Source: Candidatus Saccharimonadia bacterium (GTDB lineage Bacteria; Patescibacteriota; Saccharimonadia; Saccharimonadales; Saccharimonadaceae). From it: a stretch of 12,168 nucleotides of DNA. The position numbers were made by a program, and so were the translations under genes. Below, piece after piece: positions 1 through 6,618 of the stretch. Numbering within the stretch: position 1 is the stretch's first letter; every line of letters starts with the position of its first letter. The notes below the pieces were generated by a model. It saw nothing but the letters and a program-made list of their open reading frames with translations. It was not told the origin of the DNA and made no database searches. The stretch is taken from assembly GCA_023257055.1 (NCBI GenBank), contig JALRDG010000098.1, positions 1 through 12,168 on the forward strand, given 5' to 3'.

Positions 1-99
1 GGCGCGCTTACGTGATGCAGCGTCCTTTTTGGCTTTTCGATTGTGCGTCAAATTAGAATACACGCTTAAATTGCGCGATTTCGTTGGTTTCTTAGCCAC
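1..99 (-). CDS. N-terminus of a basic protein, truncated by window edge
   Basis: A (-) reading frame begins with GTG at 99-97 and stays open to base 1, giving 33 residues. The peptide starts MAKKPTKSRNLSVYSNL and continues with a dense Lys/Arg/Ala stretch ending in RKRA. It lies behind an extended -10 box on the same strand (138-133), so it is very likely a real gene divergent from tyrS. A GGGAAG resembling a Shine-Dalgarno site lies about 13 nt before the GTG. The only upstream ATG codons on this strand are followed at once by a stop, which favours GTG. Such a Lys/Arg-rich N-terminus could be a ribosome-associated protein or the cytoplasmic tail of a membrane-anchored enzyme such as a class A penicillin-binding protein. 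I lean weakly to the latter from memory of similar proteins in this phylum, but the visible part cannot decide. Confidence 0.7.
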   Translation of the reverse strand, partial: MAKKPTKSRNLSVYSNLTHNRKAKKDAASRKRA

Positions 100-130
100 G
101 TTACATACTTCCCATAAGCAATATTACTCT

Positions 131-180
131 CCAGTATAGCACCATTTCAGTCCAATCAACTAGTATTTTTGCTATACTGG
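131..180. promoter_or_regulatory. Divergent promoter pair with 11-bp inverted repeat
   Basis: The 11-mer TGCTATACTGG at 170-180 (+) is perfectly repeated in inverted orientation at 141-131. Each arm is an extended -10 element (TGC followed by TATACT). The (+) arm, hexamer 173-178, drives tyrS; the (-) arm, hexamer 138-133, drives the leftward gene. A TTGATT at 159-154 on (-) could act as a -35 with a 15-nt spacer. No convincing -35 is seen for the (+) arm, as is common for extended -10 promoters. The arms are centred 39 bp apart, so the two genes are probably expressed with similar strength. Confidence 0.7.
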
Positions 181-209
181 TAAAGATAAACAACAGATAA
201 GGAGCAAGA

Positions 210-1430
210 ATGAAACTATCCGAAGAGCTGCAGTGGCGCGGGTTTGTCAATCAGACGACATTTACCGACATTACCGAACTAGACGAGAATCCACGCACGT
301 TCTATTGGGGTGTTGATCCTAGCGCAGATAGTATGACTATCGGCAACTTTGCGACTGCTATGATGGTCCGTCATTTCATGAGCCATGGTCATAAAGCTAT
401 CTTGTTGGTCGGTGGTGCTACTGGCATGATCGGTGATCCTGATGGAAAAGCAGATGAGCGTAACCTTAAAACGGTTGAAGAGATAGCAAAGAATCGTGCT
501 GGTATTTCGGCACAATACCATAAAATATTCGATGGCATGGATTTTCAGGTCGTAGATAACTATGACTGGTTCAAGGATATTAATTATCTCGACTTTTTAC
601 GAAATATAGGCAAACACGTAGCTATGAGCAGTATGCTGGGTCGTGATTTCATACAAACGCGCCTAGGAGAGGGTGGCTCTGGTATTAGCTACGCAGAGTT
701 TAGCTATTCACTTATTCAGGGGTATGATTTCCTTCATTTATATCGTACATATGGTGCTACGTTGCAGGTCGCTGCTTCTGATCAATGGGGAAATAGTATT
801 ACGGGCGTGGATTTGATTCGTAAGCTAGAGGGGAAAGAGGCGCATGTTTGGACCGGTCCTCTTGTTATAAATAGGGCGACAGGCGTCAAGTTCGGTAAAT
901 CTGAAAATGGGGCTATTTGGCTCGATCCAACAAAAACAAGTCCGTATAAGTTTTACCAGTTCTGGTTGAATGTTGACGACGAAGGTGTTATCGACTACAT
1001 GAAGATATATACGCTTCTGTCTCGCGAAGAAATTGATGCTATCGCTGAGAATCATGCCGCAAATCCAGCTGCCCGCTCTGCGCAGCGAATTTTAGCCGCT
1101 CGTATCACTGATCTTGTGCATGGCCAGGACCGCCGCGAATCAGTCGAGCGCGTCACGGATGTTCTGTTCGGTAGCGCGGACATTACGAGTCTTTCCGATG
1201 ACGATCTGGCGGCTTTGGCGGCAGAGATCCCTCTTGTCGCAACAGGAAAAACAGTAGTAGACATGTTGCAAGAGACGGAAATTGCAAAAAGCAATGGCGA
1301 AGCGCGACGCCTAATTGCTGGCGGTGGTATTAGTGTGAACGGCGAGAAGCTTTCCGATGATATACGGATTACAGAGACGAGCTTGCTGAAAAAGGGTAAA
1401 AACACCTTCGTGCTCGTCTGCGATCTCTAG
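210..1430 (+). CDS. tyrS: Tyrosyl-tRNA synthetase (TyrRS)
   Basis: This class I aminoacyl-tRNA synthetase activates tyrosine with ATP and charges tRNA-Tyr in the cytoplasm. It is 406 aa, normal for bacterial TyrRS. The Rossmann core starts near residue 31 (FYWGVDPSADS). The ATP-binding HIGH position reads TIGN at residues 43-46, with both histidines replaced. The tyrosine pocket and dimer segment around 160-203 (AEFSYSLIQGYDFLHLY, then SDQWGN) is highly typical. The KMSKS loop is KFGKS at 227-231. A C-terminal S4-like RNA-binding domain spans about 345-403 (SNGEARRLI, GGGISVNGEK). The start is fixed by AAGGAG at 199-204, five bases before ATG, and by the -10 at 173-178. No terminator follows; the next gene has its own promoter 7 bp downstream. 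Identification is secure. The odd point is the HIGH variant. Confidence 0.97.
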   Translation: MKLSEELQWRGFVNQTTFTDITELDENPRTFYWGVDPSADSMTIGNFATAMMVRHFMSHGHKAILLVGGATGMIGDPDGKADERNLKTVEEIAKNRAGISAQYHKIFDGMDFQVVDNYDWFKDINYLDFLRNIGKHVAMSSMLGRDFIQTRLGEGGSGISYAEFSYSLIQGYDFLHLYRTYGATLQVAASDQWGNSITGVDLIRKLEGKEAHVWTGPLVINRATGVKFGKSENGAIWLDPTKTSPYKFYQFWLNVDDEGVIDYMKIYTLLSREEIDAIAENHAANPAARSAQRILAARITDLVHGQDRRESVERVTDVLFGSADITSLSDDDLAALAAEIPLVATGKTVVDMLQETEIAKSNGEARRLIAGGGISVNGEKLSDDIRITETSLLKKGKNTFVLVCDL

Positions 1431-1437
1431 AGTACGA

Positions 1438-1443
1438 TATACT
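1438..1443 (+). promoter_or_regulatory. -10 box of the HAD gene
   Basis: TATACT lies 8 nt after the tyrS stop and 27 nt before the next ATG, leaving room for a short leader with AAAGGA at about 1459-1464 as ribosome binding site. The -35 region would fall within the end of tyrS and is not well conserved. This suggests the HAD gene can be transcribed on its own as well as by read-through from tyrS. Confidence 0.55.
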
Positions 1444-1470
1444 GGAACTATAAGCTAAAAAGGATACTAT

Positions 1471-2232
1471 ATGAAACGACAGTTAATTGCTTTTGACCTT
1501 GATGACACCCTTGCCGTAACAAAATCCCCCATATCGGACCGTATGGGCGAGCTGTTGGTAAAGTTGCTAGAGAAATACGAAGTTTGTATTATTTCCGGTG
1601 GAAAGTTCGAGCAGTTCAAAATTCAGGTAATCGATCGACTTGAGGCATCTGAGAAACTATTAACACGTCTTCATATTATGCCAACCTGCGGAACACGCTA
1701 CTTGCGTTACGATGAACTGGAGCATGAATGGCAAGTGCAGTACGCCGAAGATCTAACGAAGGATCAGAAAGACCAAATCATGCAGGTACTTGAAGTATCC
1801 GCAAAAGAAGTAGGACTTTGGGAAGACGAACCGTACGGTGATATTATCGAAGATCGTGGCAGTCAGGTAACGTATTCGGCACTTGGACAGAAAGCACCAG
1901 CTGAGAAAAAATACGAGTGGGCTGAGAAAAATGCTGACGCGAAACAGCAGCTTCGTAGCCTTGTTGCGTCTCGACTTCCCGAGCTTGAAGTGCGTCTAGG
2001 TGGTTCGACGAGCGTCGACATTACACGTGCTGGTATTGATAAGGCATACGGCATGCGTAAACTTATTGAAGCCTTATCAATTGCGCAAGACGATATTCTC
2101 TTCATTGGTGACAAGCTGCAAGAAGGTGGTAACGACTATCCGGTAAAAGCTATGGGTATTGATTGTATTGAAGTTGATCGCTGGGAAGATACTGCACTTG
2201 TCCTCGAAGGCGTTCTAGCGGTCACGCAGTAG
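1471..2232 (+). CDS. HAD-IIB hydrolase, phosphomannomutase-like
   Basis: This 253-aa protein of the haloacid dehalogenase superfamily has a cap of subclass IIB. Motif I is FDLDDTL at residues 8-14, with D9 as nucleophile and D11 as general acid. Motif II is ISGG at 41-44 (S42). K191 in AGIDK is the motif III lysine, and motif IV is GDKLQEGGND at 213-222. The signature GDK..(x)GGND, together with a (V/F)D(x)4-5DK segment at 182-191, is the pattern of eukaryotic-type phosphomannomutases. It is less typical of sugar phosphatases of the Cof group. It may therefore interconvert hexose 6- and 1-phosphates for glycan precursors, or hydrolyse a sugar phosphate; the sequence cannot separate these. The ribosome site AAAGGA precedes ATG by about 6 nt. 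No signal peptide or membrane segment is seen, so it is cytoplasmic. Confidence 0.85.
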   Translation: MKRQLIAFDLDDTLAVTKSPISDRMGELLVKLLEKYEVCIISGGKFEQFKIQVIDRLEASEKLLTRLHIMPTCGTRYLRYDELEHEWQVQYAEDLTKDQKDQIMQVLEVSAKEVGLWEDEPYGDIIEDRGSQVTYSALGQKAPAEKKYEWAEKNADAKQQLRSLVASRLPELEVRLGGSTSVDITRAGIDKAYGMRKLIEALSIAQDDILFIGDKLQEGGNDYPVKAMGIDCIEVDRWEDTALVLEGVLAVTQ

Positions 2233-2245
2233 TCCGTTTTACTGC
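2226..2245 (+). other. Small stem-loop at the HAD stop codon
   Basis: GCAGTA (2226-2231) and TACTGC (2240-2245) can form a 6-bp stem with an 8-nt loop. It spans the stop codon of the HAD gene and ends just before the prepilin -10 box. No T-run follows, so it is a poor intrinsic terminator. It may only be a weak pause or mRNA-end structure. Confidence 0.3.
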
Positions 2246-2254
2246 TGGCTAGCA

Positions 2255-2263
2255 TGGTATAAT
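2255..2263 (+). promoter_or_regulatory. Extended -10 box of the prepilin gene
   Basis: TGG-TATAAT is a consensus extended -10 element. The hexamer (2258-2263) is followed by 7 nt and then ATG at 2271, which places the expected first transcribed base on the start codon. It excludes the ATG at 2262-2264, which lies inside the -10 box and would not be in the mRNA from this promoter. No strong -35 is seen. Confidence 0.7.
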
Positions 2264-2270
2264 GAAGCTC

Positions 2271-2774
2271 ATGGTTATGCGTGAGCGTCACGCATCTTCA
2301 GGCTTTACGATCGTAGAATTGTTGATTGTCATAGTCGTCATAGGGGTCCTAGCGGCCATTACTTCAGTGTCATTTAGTGCTGTTAGTCAGCGAGCAAAAG
2401 TTTCTGCCGCAAAGAGCGAGATGAAAAGCGTCACGCAAGCGATGCAAATCTTATTACTGGATGGTGAGCCGCTCGACAACAACACCTGGCTGAAGGCGTT
2501 CGGTCAGCTAGGTATGAATACGGAAGATCAGTCAAAAATATACCTAACGTGTCAGAACAATACGACCAGAGAAATTACCATTGTTGCATACCAGCCGATC
2601 TATAAAGGAAATAATGTCGAGCATGGCGATACGCTTTACGCCTACACGCAGGGTTCGAGCAGGGAATTTACATACGATAGTGCCGCAGCGGGTACGTACT
2701 ACTCGACTCGTATCTGCGGCATCGTTCATCCTGGATACACGCACACGTCGTGGACATATAACTTTATTATTTAA
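2271..2774 (+). CDS. Type IV prepilin-like protein (minor pilin or pseudopilin)
   Basis: This secreted protein is built like type IV pilins. After a short leader comes the prepilin peptidase site G11|F12 with E16 as the conserved Glu5 of the mature chain (GFTIVELLIVIVVIG). A hydrophobic helix then runs to about residue 34. The globular domain has one Cys pair (C94, C149) that could form a disulfide bond, and it is rich in Tyr and Thr. The length of 167 aa suits a minor pilin or major subunit; no other pilus genes are in the window. The longer frame from 2262 starts inside the -10 box, so I start at 2271 on an apparently leaderless mRNA (2277 is also possible). Patescibacteria use type IV pili for attachment and twitching; a role in host contact is inference. 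Confidence 0.87.
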   Translation: MVMRERHASSGFTIVELLIVIVVIGVLAAITSVSFSAVSQRAKVSAAKSEMKSVTQAMQILLLDGEPLDNNTWLKAFGQLGMNTEDQSKIYLTCQNNTTREITIVAYQPIYKGNNVEHGDTLYAYTQGSSREFTYDSAAAGTYYSTRICGIVHPGYTHTSWTYNFII

Positions 2775-2803
2775 CTTTGTTTTTCTTCAATCAGCACAGC
2801 AAG

Positions 2804-2809
2804 TATACT
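2804..2809 (+). promoter_or_regulatory. -10 box of recG
   Basis: TATACT is followed by 7 nt and the recG ATG at 2817. A T-rich TTTTCT at 2781-2786 gives a 17-nt spacer as a weak -35. The geometry predicts transcription starting at or one base before the start codon. There is no Shine-Dalgarno site between. Confidence 0.6.
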
Positions 2810-2816
2810 AGGTGTA

Positions 2817-4847
2817 ATGCGACTTTCTTCACCATTGGATCATATTAAGGGCGTTGGGCAAAAAACAGCCGAACAATTGGCGTTAGCCGGGCTTCATACG
2901 GCTGGCGATCTGCTTGATTTTCTCCCATATCGTCTAGAGGACTATTCGACGACTATACCAATTGCTGAAATCGAGCCTGGCAAGGCGACGATCAAGGCTC
3001 ACTGTGAGAAAGTGACGACACGCATGGTCCGGCGCGGTATGAAAGTAACTTCAGCAGTGCTCGTAGATGACAGCGGAAAGCTTCAGGCGGTCTGGTTTAA
3101 TCAGCCGTATCGGGAAGTACAATTAAAGGGTGGACAGGACTTTTATTTCAGTGGGACGTTCGACTTCAAGTACAATCGTTACCAGCTGACAAACCCAACC
3201 GTCGAAGCAGTAAAGGATGTGCAGGTACAGACCGATCGACTGTTGCCGCTGTATCGGCAAGTGAAAGGATTGAAAACGCAAATTGTGCGTAAGGTTATCT
3301 CCGAGCTACGACCACTTATGACAATGCTCCCGGAGACCCTTCCAGAGAACATCGTGCGGCAAGAAAAACTGTACTCACGATCCGAAGCTATGATCGGCAT
3401 TCATATGCCGGAAACTCCAGAGCAAGCGGCGCGGGCACGAGAGCGGTTTGCTTTTGAAGAAATTTTTCAGCTACTGCTCGCCGCACAACTCAACAAGGAC
3501 GCGAATAATAAACTAAAAAGCTATGTCATTCCATTTGAGCAAGAGACGGTAAAGACCTTCGTTGCAGGGTTGCCTTTTCATCTCACGAATGCCCAGCGAC
3601 GTGCAGCCTGGGAAATACTGCAGGATTTCGAGCAGGGGAGCCCGATGAATCGACTTCTACAGGGGGACGTCGGCTCGGGAAAGACAATAGTAGCTGGACT
3701 TGCCGCGCGACAAGCGGCGAGCCATGGGTATCAATCGGCAATCATGGCACCGACGGAGATACTTGCCGTACAACATGCCGAGACCCTTGCGGATTTACTT
3801 GAGCCGTTTGGCGTACGCGTAGGGCTACTAACCGGCAGCGTAAAAGGACAGGCGCGTAAAACGCTATATGCGCAGATTGAAAACAATGAGGTCGATGTTG
3901 TTGTCGGAACGCACGCACTCATTCAAGGTAAGGTACGGTTCAAAAATCTTGGGTTTGTGGTTATTGATGAGCAGCATCGTTTCGGCGTAGCGCAACGGCA
4001 ACAGCTGCTGGCTAAATCAGAAAAGATGCCCCATTTGCTTGCCATGACGGCTACGCCGATCCCTCGGAGCCTGGCGCTAACCTTATATGGTGAATTGGAA
4101 GTAAGTATCTTGAATGAACTGCCAGCTGGCCGCAAGCCGATTGATACGAAACTGTGGTCGCCAAATAATCGTGAGAAATTGTATAAGGACATCGAGGCGC
4201 AGCTTGCGGCGGGTCGTCAGGCGTATGTTATTTGTAGCTTGATCGACGATAATCCGGATAACGAAATAAAAAGCGTCGAAGCAGAGTACAAGAAACTGAA
4301 TACAATGATTTTCAAGCATCGGAAAATCGGTCTTCTGCATGGAAAAATGAAACCTGATGAAAAAGAGGCGGTCATGCAATCGTTTGCACGTGGTGAAACC
4401 AATATTCTTGTTAGCACTACGGTGGTCGAAGTGGGAGTGAACGTACCGAATGCAACGGTCATGATGATTGAGAATGCCGATCGCTTTGGCCTTAGTCAAT
4501 TACATCAGCTTCGTGGGCGCGTAGGGCGCGGCGAGCATCAGAGCTACTGTTACCTGGTGATGAGTGACAGTAGTGCACCAAGTCAGCGTCTGCGTGAGAT
4601 AGAAAAATCAACTGACGGGTTTCACCTTGCGGAAGTGGATCTTGAGCTTCGTGGTCCTGGTGAGGTGTATGGTAAGGCGCAGCATGGTGCACTAAATTTG
4701 CAAGTGGCAAAATTGTCTGATACGAAATTGATTCATCGAGCGCAAAAATGGGCAAAGTGGTTCGTCGAAACGGACCAGGATTTGTTATACTATAAAGAAT
4801 TAGCTGCACAAATTGAAAAATATCAGCGGTTAACTACCCTAAATTAA
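2817..4847 (+). CDS. recG: ATP-dependent DNA helicase RecG
   Basis: RecG remodels stalled replication forks and branch-migrates Holliday junctions. The 676-aa chain has the full family layout. A helix-hairpin-helix/wedge region lies at the N-terminus (HIKGVGQKTAEQLALAGL at 9-26), followed by an OB-fold domain (about 50-140). A superfamily 2 helicase core begins near FHLTNAQRRA. Walker A is GDVGSGKT at 283-290 (K289) and the DEAH-type box is DEQH at 384-387. The TATPIPRSLALT segment and the motif V/VI region (STTVVEVGVNVPNA, then QLRGRVGRG) are intact. The start agrees with a -10 box 7 nt upstream and implies a leaderless mRNA. The stop is separated by one base from the next ATG, so the following gene is probably translated by coupling. 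All key residues are present, and function is secure. Confidence 0.97.
   Translation: MRLSSPLDHIKGVGQKTAEQLALAGLHTAGDLLDFLPYRLEDYSTTIPIAEIEPGKATIKAHCEKVTTRMVRRGMKVTSAVLVDDSGKLQAVWFNQPYREVQLKGGQDFYFSGTFDFKYNRYQLTNPTVEAVKDVQVQTDRLLPLYRQVKGLKTQIVRKVISELRPLMTMLPETLPENIVRQEKLYSRSEAMIGIHMPETPEQAARARERFAFEEIFQLLLAAQLNKDANNKLKSYVIPFEQETVKTFVAGLPFHLTNAQRRAAWEILQDFEQGSPMNRLLQGDVGSGKTIVAGLAARQAASHGYQSAIMAPTEILAVQHAETLADLLEPFGVRVGLLTGSVKGQARKTLYAQIENNEVDVVVGTHALIQGKVRFKNLGFVVIDEQHRFGVAQRQQLLAKSEKMPHLLAMTATPIPRSLALTLYGELEVSILNELPAGRKPIDTKLWSPNNREKLYKDIEAQLAAGRQAYVICSLIDDNPDNEIKSVEAEYKKLNTMIFKHRKIGLLHGKMKPDEKEAVMQSFARGETNILVSTTVVEVGVNVPNATVMMIENADRFGLSQLHQLRGRVGRGEHQSYCYLVMSDSSAPSQRLREIEKSTDGFHLAEVDLELRGPGEVYGKAQHGALNLQVAKLSDTKLIHRAQKWAKWFVETDQDLLYYKELAAQIEKYQRLTTLN
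4783..4791 (+). promoter_or_regulatory. Possible internal extended -10 at the end of recG
   Basis: TGT-TATACT lies inside the recG coding region, about 57 nt before the ATG at 4849. It would give an mRNA with a leader of roughly 50 nt for the zinc-enzyme gene. No clear -35 is seen, and the bases also encode recG residues, so it may be chance. Confidence 0.35.
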
Positions 4848-4848
4848 T

Positions 4849-5658
4849 ATGTACGCAGGATCTACCTTCAACACGAAATCTGGGCGCGTCATGGGCGTGC
4901 ACCAAAAAATCGACCGCGTAGCACGTCGGCATCTTAAGAAACACCTTCCAACTGGAATGTATTTTCCGGCCACGCGCGAAATTTTGCATTTCGAGGGAAT
5001 GAACGGACCGGACGGCGTAAAACGTAAAAGTCCGGCGGTAGATGAGCCGTGGCATTTCATAAATCCCGAAAATCCTGAGGATCGTGCAATTATTGACATG
5101 ATTCTTGATCATATACATAACTTATCGGTTGCATTGCGAGAAAATAATCACGAGAGGGCTGCTTTTGAGGCTGCCTGGATGGCACATGCTATCACTGATG
5201 GCTTAACTCCTGCACATCATTATCCGCTCGAGGCAAAACTTGAAGAGCTTCGTGGTGGACAAGGACTTGAAACACGAACGTCGAAACGTGGAAAAATTTT
5301 AATGACAGGTAAAAACCGTCGGGAAATGCTTAAGAATAACTGGGAATTCTGGGGAATGCGTGGTGTTATGACGACGCATTTCAACTTTGAATTGGGCGTG
5401 GCTACGACGGTTGCCACTGAACGGCTCGAGGCTGGTAATCCAACAGAAGAGCAATTTGCGCACCTGAAACAGCACGGCTACGAAGCGAGCTTCCGTACGA
5501 TATTGAAAGAAGTTAACGACATGAATATGTATAATGAGTTTTCACGGCTTGGCTGGACGCGTCATTTGGCTGACGAGACACGCAAAGTCCTGATGCCACG
5601 AATCATCCAGGCGGTTGTCCTCGGCTGGGTGAAAGCTATCGACGACTCAAGACAGTAG
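4849..5658 (+). CDS. Zinc-phospholipase C / S1-P1 nuclease-fold protein
   Basis: This 269-aa mostly helical protein keeps the spacing of the trinuclear zinc ligands of bacterial phospholipase C. H18, D55 and H69 come first. H113-x3-D117-x5-H123 follows (in AHAITDGLTPAHH), then H177-x3-E181 (in THFNFE). The Bacillus cereus enzyme has H14, D55, H69, H118-x3-D122-x5-H128 and H142-x3-E146, so the pattern fits closely, with a longer insert before the last pair. It may hydrolyse phosphate esters of lipids or nucleic acids. Two features differ from the secreted relatives. There is no signal peptide, and an in-frame TAA at 4840-4842 excludes an upstream extension. There is also no N-terminal tryptophan to complete the third zinc site. 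The gene starts one base after the recG stop (TAAT-ATG) without a Shine-Dalgarno site, suggesting coupling. The fold is likely; the substrate is unknown. Confidence 0.68.
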   Translation: MYAGSTFNTKSGRVMGVHQKIDRVARRHLKKHLPTGMYFPATREILHFEGMNGPDGVKRKSPAVDEPWHFINPENPEDRAIIDMILDHIHNLSVALRENNHERAAFEAAWMAHAITDGLTPAHHYPLEAKLEELRGGQGLETRTSKRGKILMTGKNRREMLKNNWEFWGMRGVMTTHFNFELGVATTVATERLEAGNPTEEQFAHLKQHGYEASFRTILKEVNDMNMYNEFSRLGWTRHLADETRKVLMPRIIQAVVLGWVKAIDDSRQ

Positions 5659-5667
5659 GTACTGCGT

Positions 5668-6213
5668 ATGAATATTCGTATTATTTCCGGTACTCATGGC
5701 GGACGAAAAATCGCAGCACCGAATAATGACCGGACGCATCCTATGGGGGAGCGCGTCCGTAATGCGCTATTTAACGTACTAAAAGATGACATTTCAGACG
5801 CGACGGTGTTGGATGCATTTGCTGGTACTGGCTCGCTCGGACTAGAGGCGTTGAGTCGTGGCGCCGCGTTCGCTACCTTTATCGAGAAAGATCGTGCGGC
5901 TCAGGCTGTCTTGATAGGTAATATTGCCTTGCTTCACGAAGAGCCTCGAACAAAAGTAATTCGTACATCAGTTTCCGGCTGGCTGGACACCTATGGAGTA
6001 ACACCGACGTATGATATTATTTTTGCCGATCCACCCTATCATCAGCCGCAGTTTTCCACAGTTCGCCGGCTATTTGGACTTTTAAAGCCGGGTGGAGTTA
6101 TGGTATTATCACATCCAGGTAAGGGTGAGGTTCCTTCTAGACCAGGAGTTGTTGTGGTGGACAATCGTAGTTATGGAGGGGCGAACCTCACCATTTACCG
6201 CCGAGATTATTGA
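5668..6213 (+). CDS. rsmD: 16S rRNA (guanine966-N2)-methyltransferase RsmD
   Basis: RsmD uses S-adenosylmethionine to methylate N2 of G966 in 16S rRNA during small-subunit assembly. The 181-aa chain matches the family length and layout. The N-terminus is RIISGTHGGRKI at 4-15. An RVRNALFNVL segment at 29-38 normally follows a Pro-Thr motif, here HPMGE. The SAM-binding motif I is DAFAGTGSLGLEAL at 49-62, and the catalytic motif IV is DPPY at 121-124. It lies 9 nt downstream of the zinc-enzyme gene and has only a weak TAGGT as ribosome site, so it is probably co-transcribed from upstream. A terminator begins at its stop codon. Identification is secure. Confidence 0.94.
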   Translation: MNIRIISGTHGGRKIAAPNNDRTHPMGERVRNALFNVLKDDISDATVLDAFAGTGSLGLEALSRGAAFATFIEKDRAAQAVLIGNIALLHEEPRTKVIRTSVSGWLDTYGVTPTYDIIFADPPYHQPQFSTVRRLFGLLKPGGVMVLSHPGKGEVPSRPGVVVVDNRSYGGANLTIYRRDY

Positions 6214-6239
6214 AAAAGAAGGCTGTATGCCTTCTTTTT
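6213..6239 (+). terminator. Intrinsic terminator after rsmD
   Basis: An 11-bp perfect stem (AAAAAGAAGGC at 6213-6223 with GCCTTCTTTTT at 6229-6239) has a 5-nt loop. The A-rich and T-rich ends make it usable in both directions. It begins within the TGA stop of rsmD and closes the transcription unit coming from recG. Confidence 0.9.
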
Positions 6240-6304
6240 ACTTGTCTTGCTTTCCTGGAGCCTGAAAGATGCCGTTTCATACTCTGTAGTTTGCATATTG
6301 TTTA

Positions 6305-6313
6305 TGGTATAAA
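6305..6313 (+). promoter_or_regulatory. Extended -10 box of the 41-aa gene
   Basis: TGG-TATAAA gives an expected start near 6320, about 13 nt before the ATG at 6333. No good -35 at normal spacing is seen (TTGCAT at 6291-6296 is too close). The box falls between the rsmD terminator and the small gene, as expected for an independent unit. Confidence 0.5.
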
Positions 6314-6332
6314 TGAATAAAACAGGAGGCAT

Positions 6333-6458
6333 ATGGAGAGAGTAAAAACAGAACATCAATTGCAGCAAGAGGCTGACGTTGAGAGCGTGAAGCGCGTTGC
6401 GACAAAGATTGAAGCAATCTTGGCCATGTCAGCCTTGCGAAGCGTAAATCAACAGTAG
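6333..6458 (+). CDS. Small 41-aa hypothetical protein
   Basis: A short frame (MERVKTEHQLQQEADVESV, then KRVATKIEAILAMSALRSVNQQ) is bracketed by an extended -10 box, a consensus AGGAGG at 6324-6329, and a terminator 18 nt after the stop. The AGGAGG leaves only 3 nt before ATG, which is short. The peptide is predicted to be one amphipathic helix: charged in the first half, with hydrophobic residues (V, I, A, L, M) at helical spacing in the second. It has no Cys, signal peptide or membrane segment. No family is recognised. It could be a small regulator, or the whole unit could act as an RNA. The gene-like framing by signals is the main evidence. Confidence 0.55.
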   Translation: MERVKTEHQLQQEADVESVKRVATKIEAILAMSALRSVNQQ

Positions 6459-6475
6459 GTCGATACCAGTTGTTC

Positions 6476-6501
6476 AAAAAGGAGGAGACGTCCTCCTTTT
6501 T
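6476..6501 (+). terminator. Intrinsic terminator of the 41-aa unit
   Basis: An 11-bp perfect stem (AAAAAGGAGGA at 6476-6486 with TCCTCCTTTTT at 6491-6501) has a GACG loop. The 3' arm contains CCTCCT, complementary to the AGGAGG ribosome site of the same transcript. Confidence 0.88.
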
Positions 6502-6533
6502 GCTTATTCTTACGTGCAGTTTAGTAGCTACTA

Positions 6534-6562
6534 TTGACAATACTAACCATTAGTGGTATAAT
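6534..6562 (+). promoter_or_regulatory. Perfect consensus sigma70 promoter
   Basis: TTGACA (6534-6539), a 17-nt spacer and TATAAT (6557-6562) match the sigma70 consensus at all 12 positions. A TGG before the -10 adds the extended element. Transcription should start near 6569-6570. It is by far the best promoter in the window and drives a single 68-aa gene. Confidence 0.93.
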
Positions 6563-6618
6563 CCTAGCTACGGTAACCGACACGCGTTACTCGCACAACA
6601 ACGAAAGGGAGTGGCATC

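Noticed and set aside
1052..1405. Long (-) frame of 117 codons inside tyrS
   Set aside because: Antisense shadow of a secure gene, with composition typical of a complementary frame and no promoter or ribosome site.
2226..2245. Stem-loop after the HAD gene as an intrinsic terminator
   Set aside because: Only 6 bp and no T-run downstream; listed as a minor structure instead.
2262..2270. Upstream ATG of the prepilin gene
   Set aside because: It lies partly inside the TATAAT box, so it would not be part of the mRNA from that promoter; ATG at 2271 is at the expected first base.
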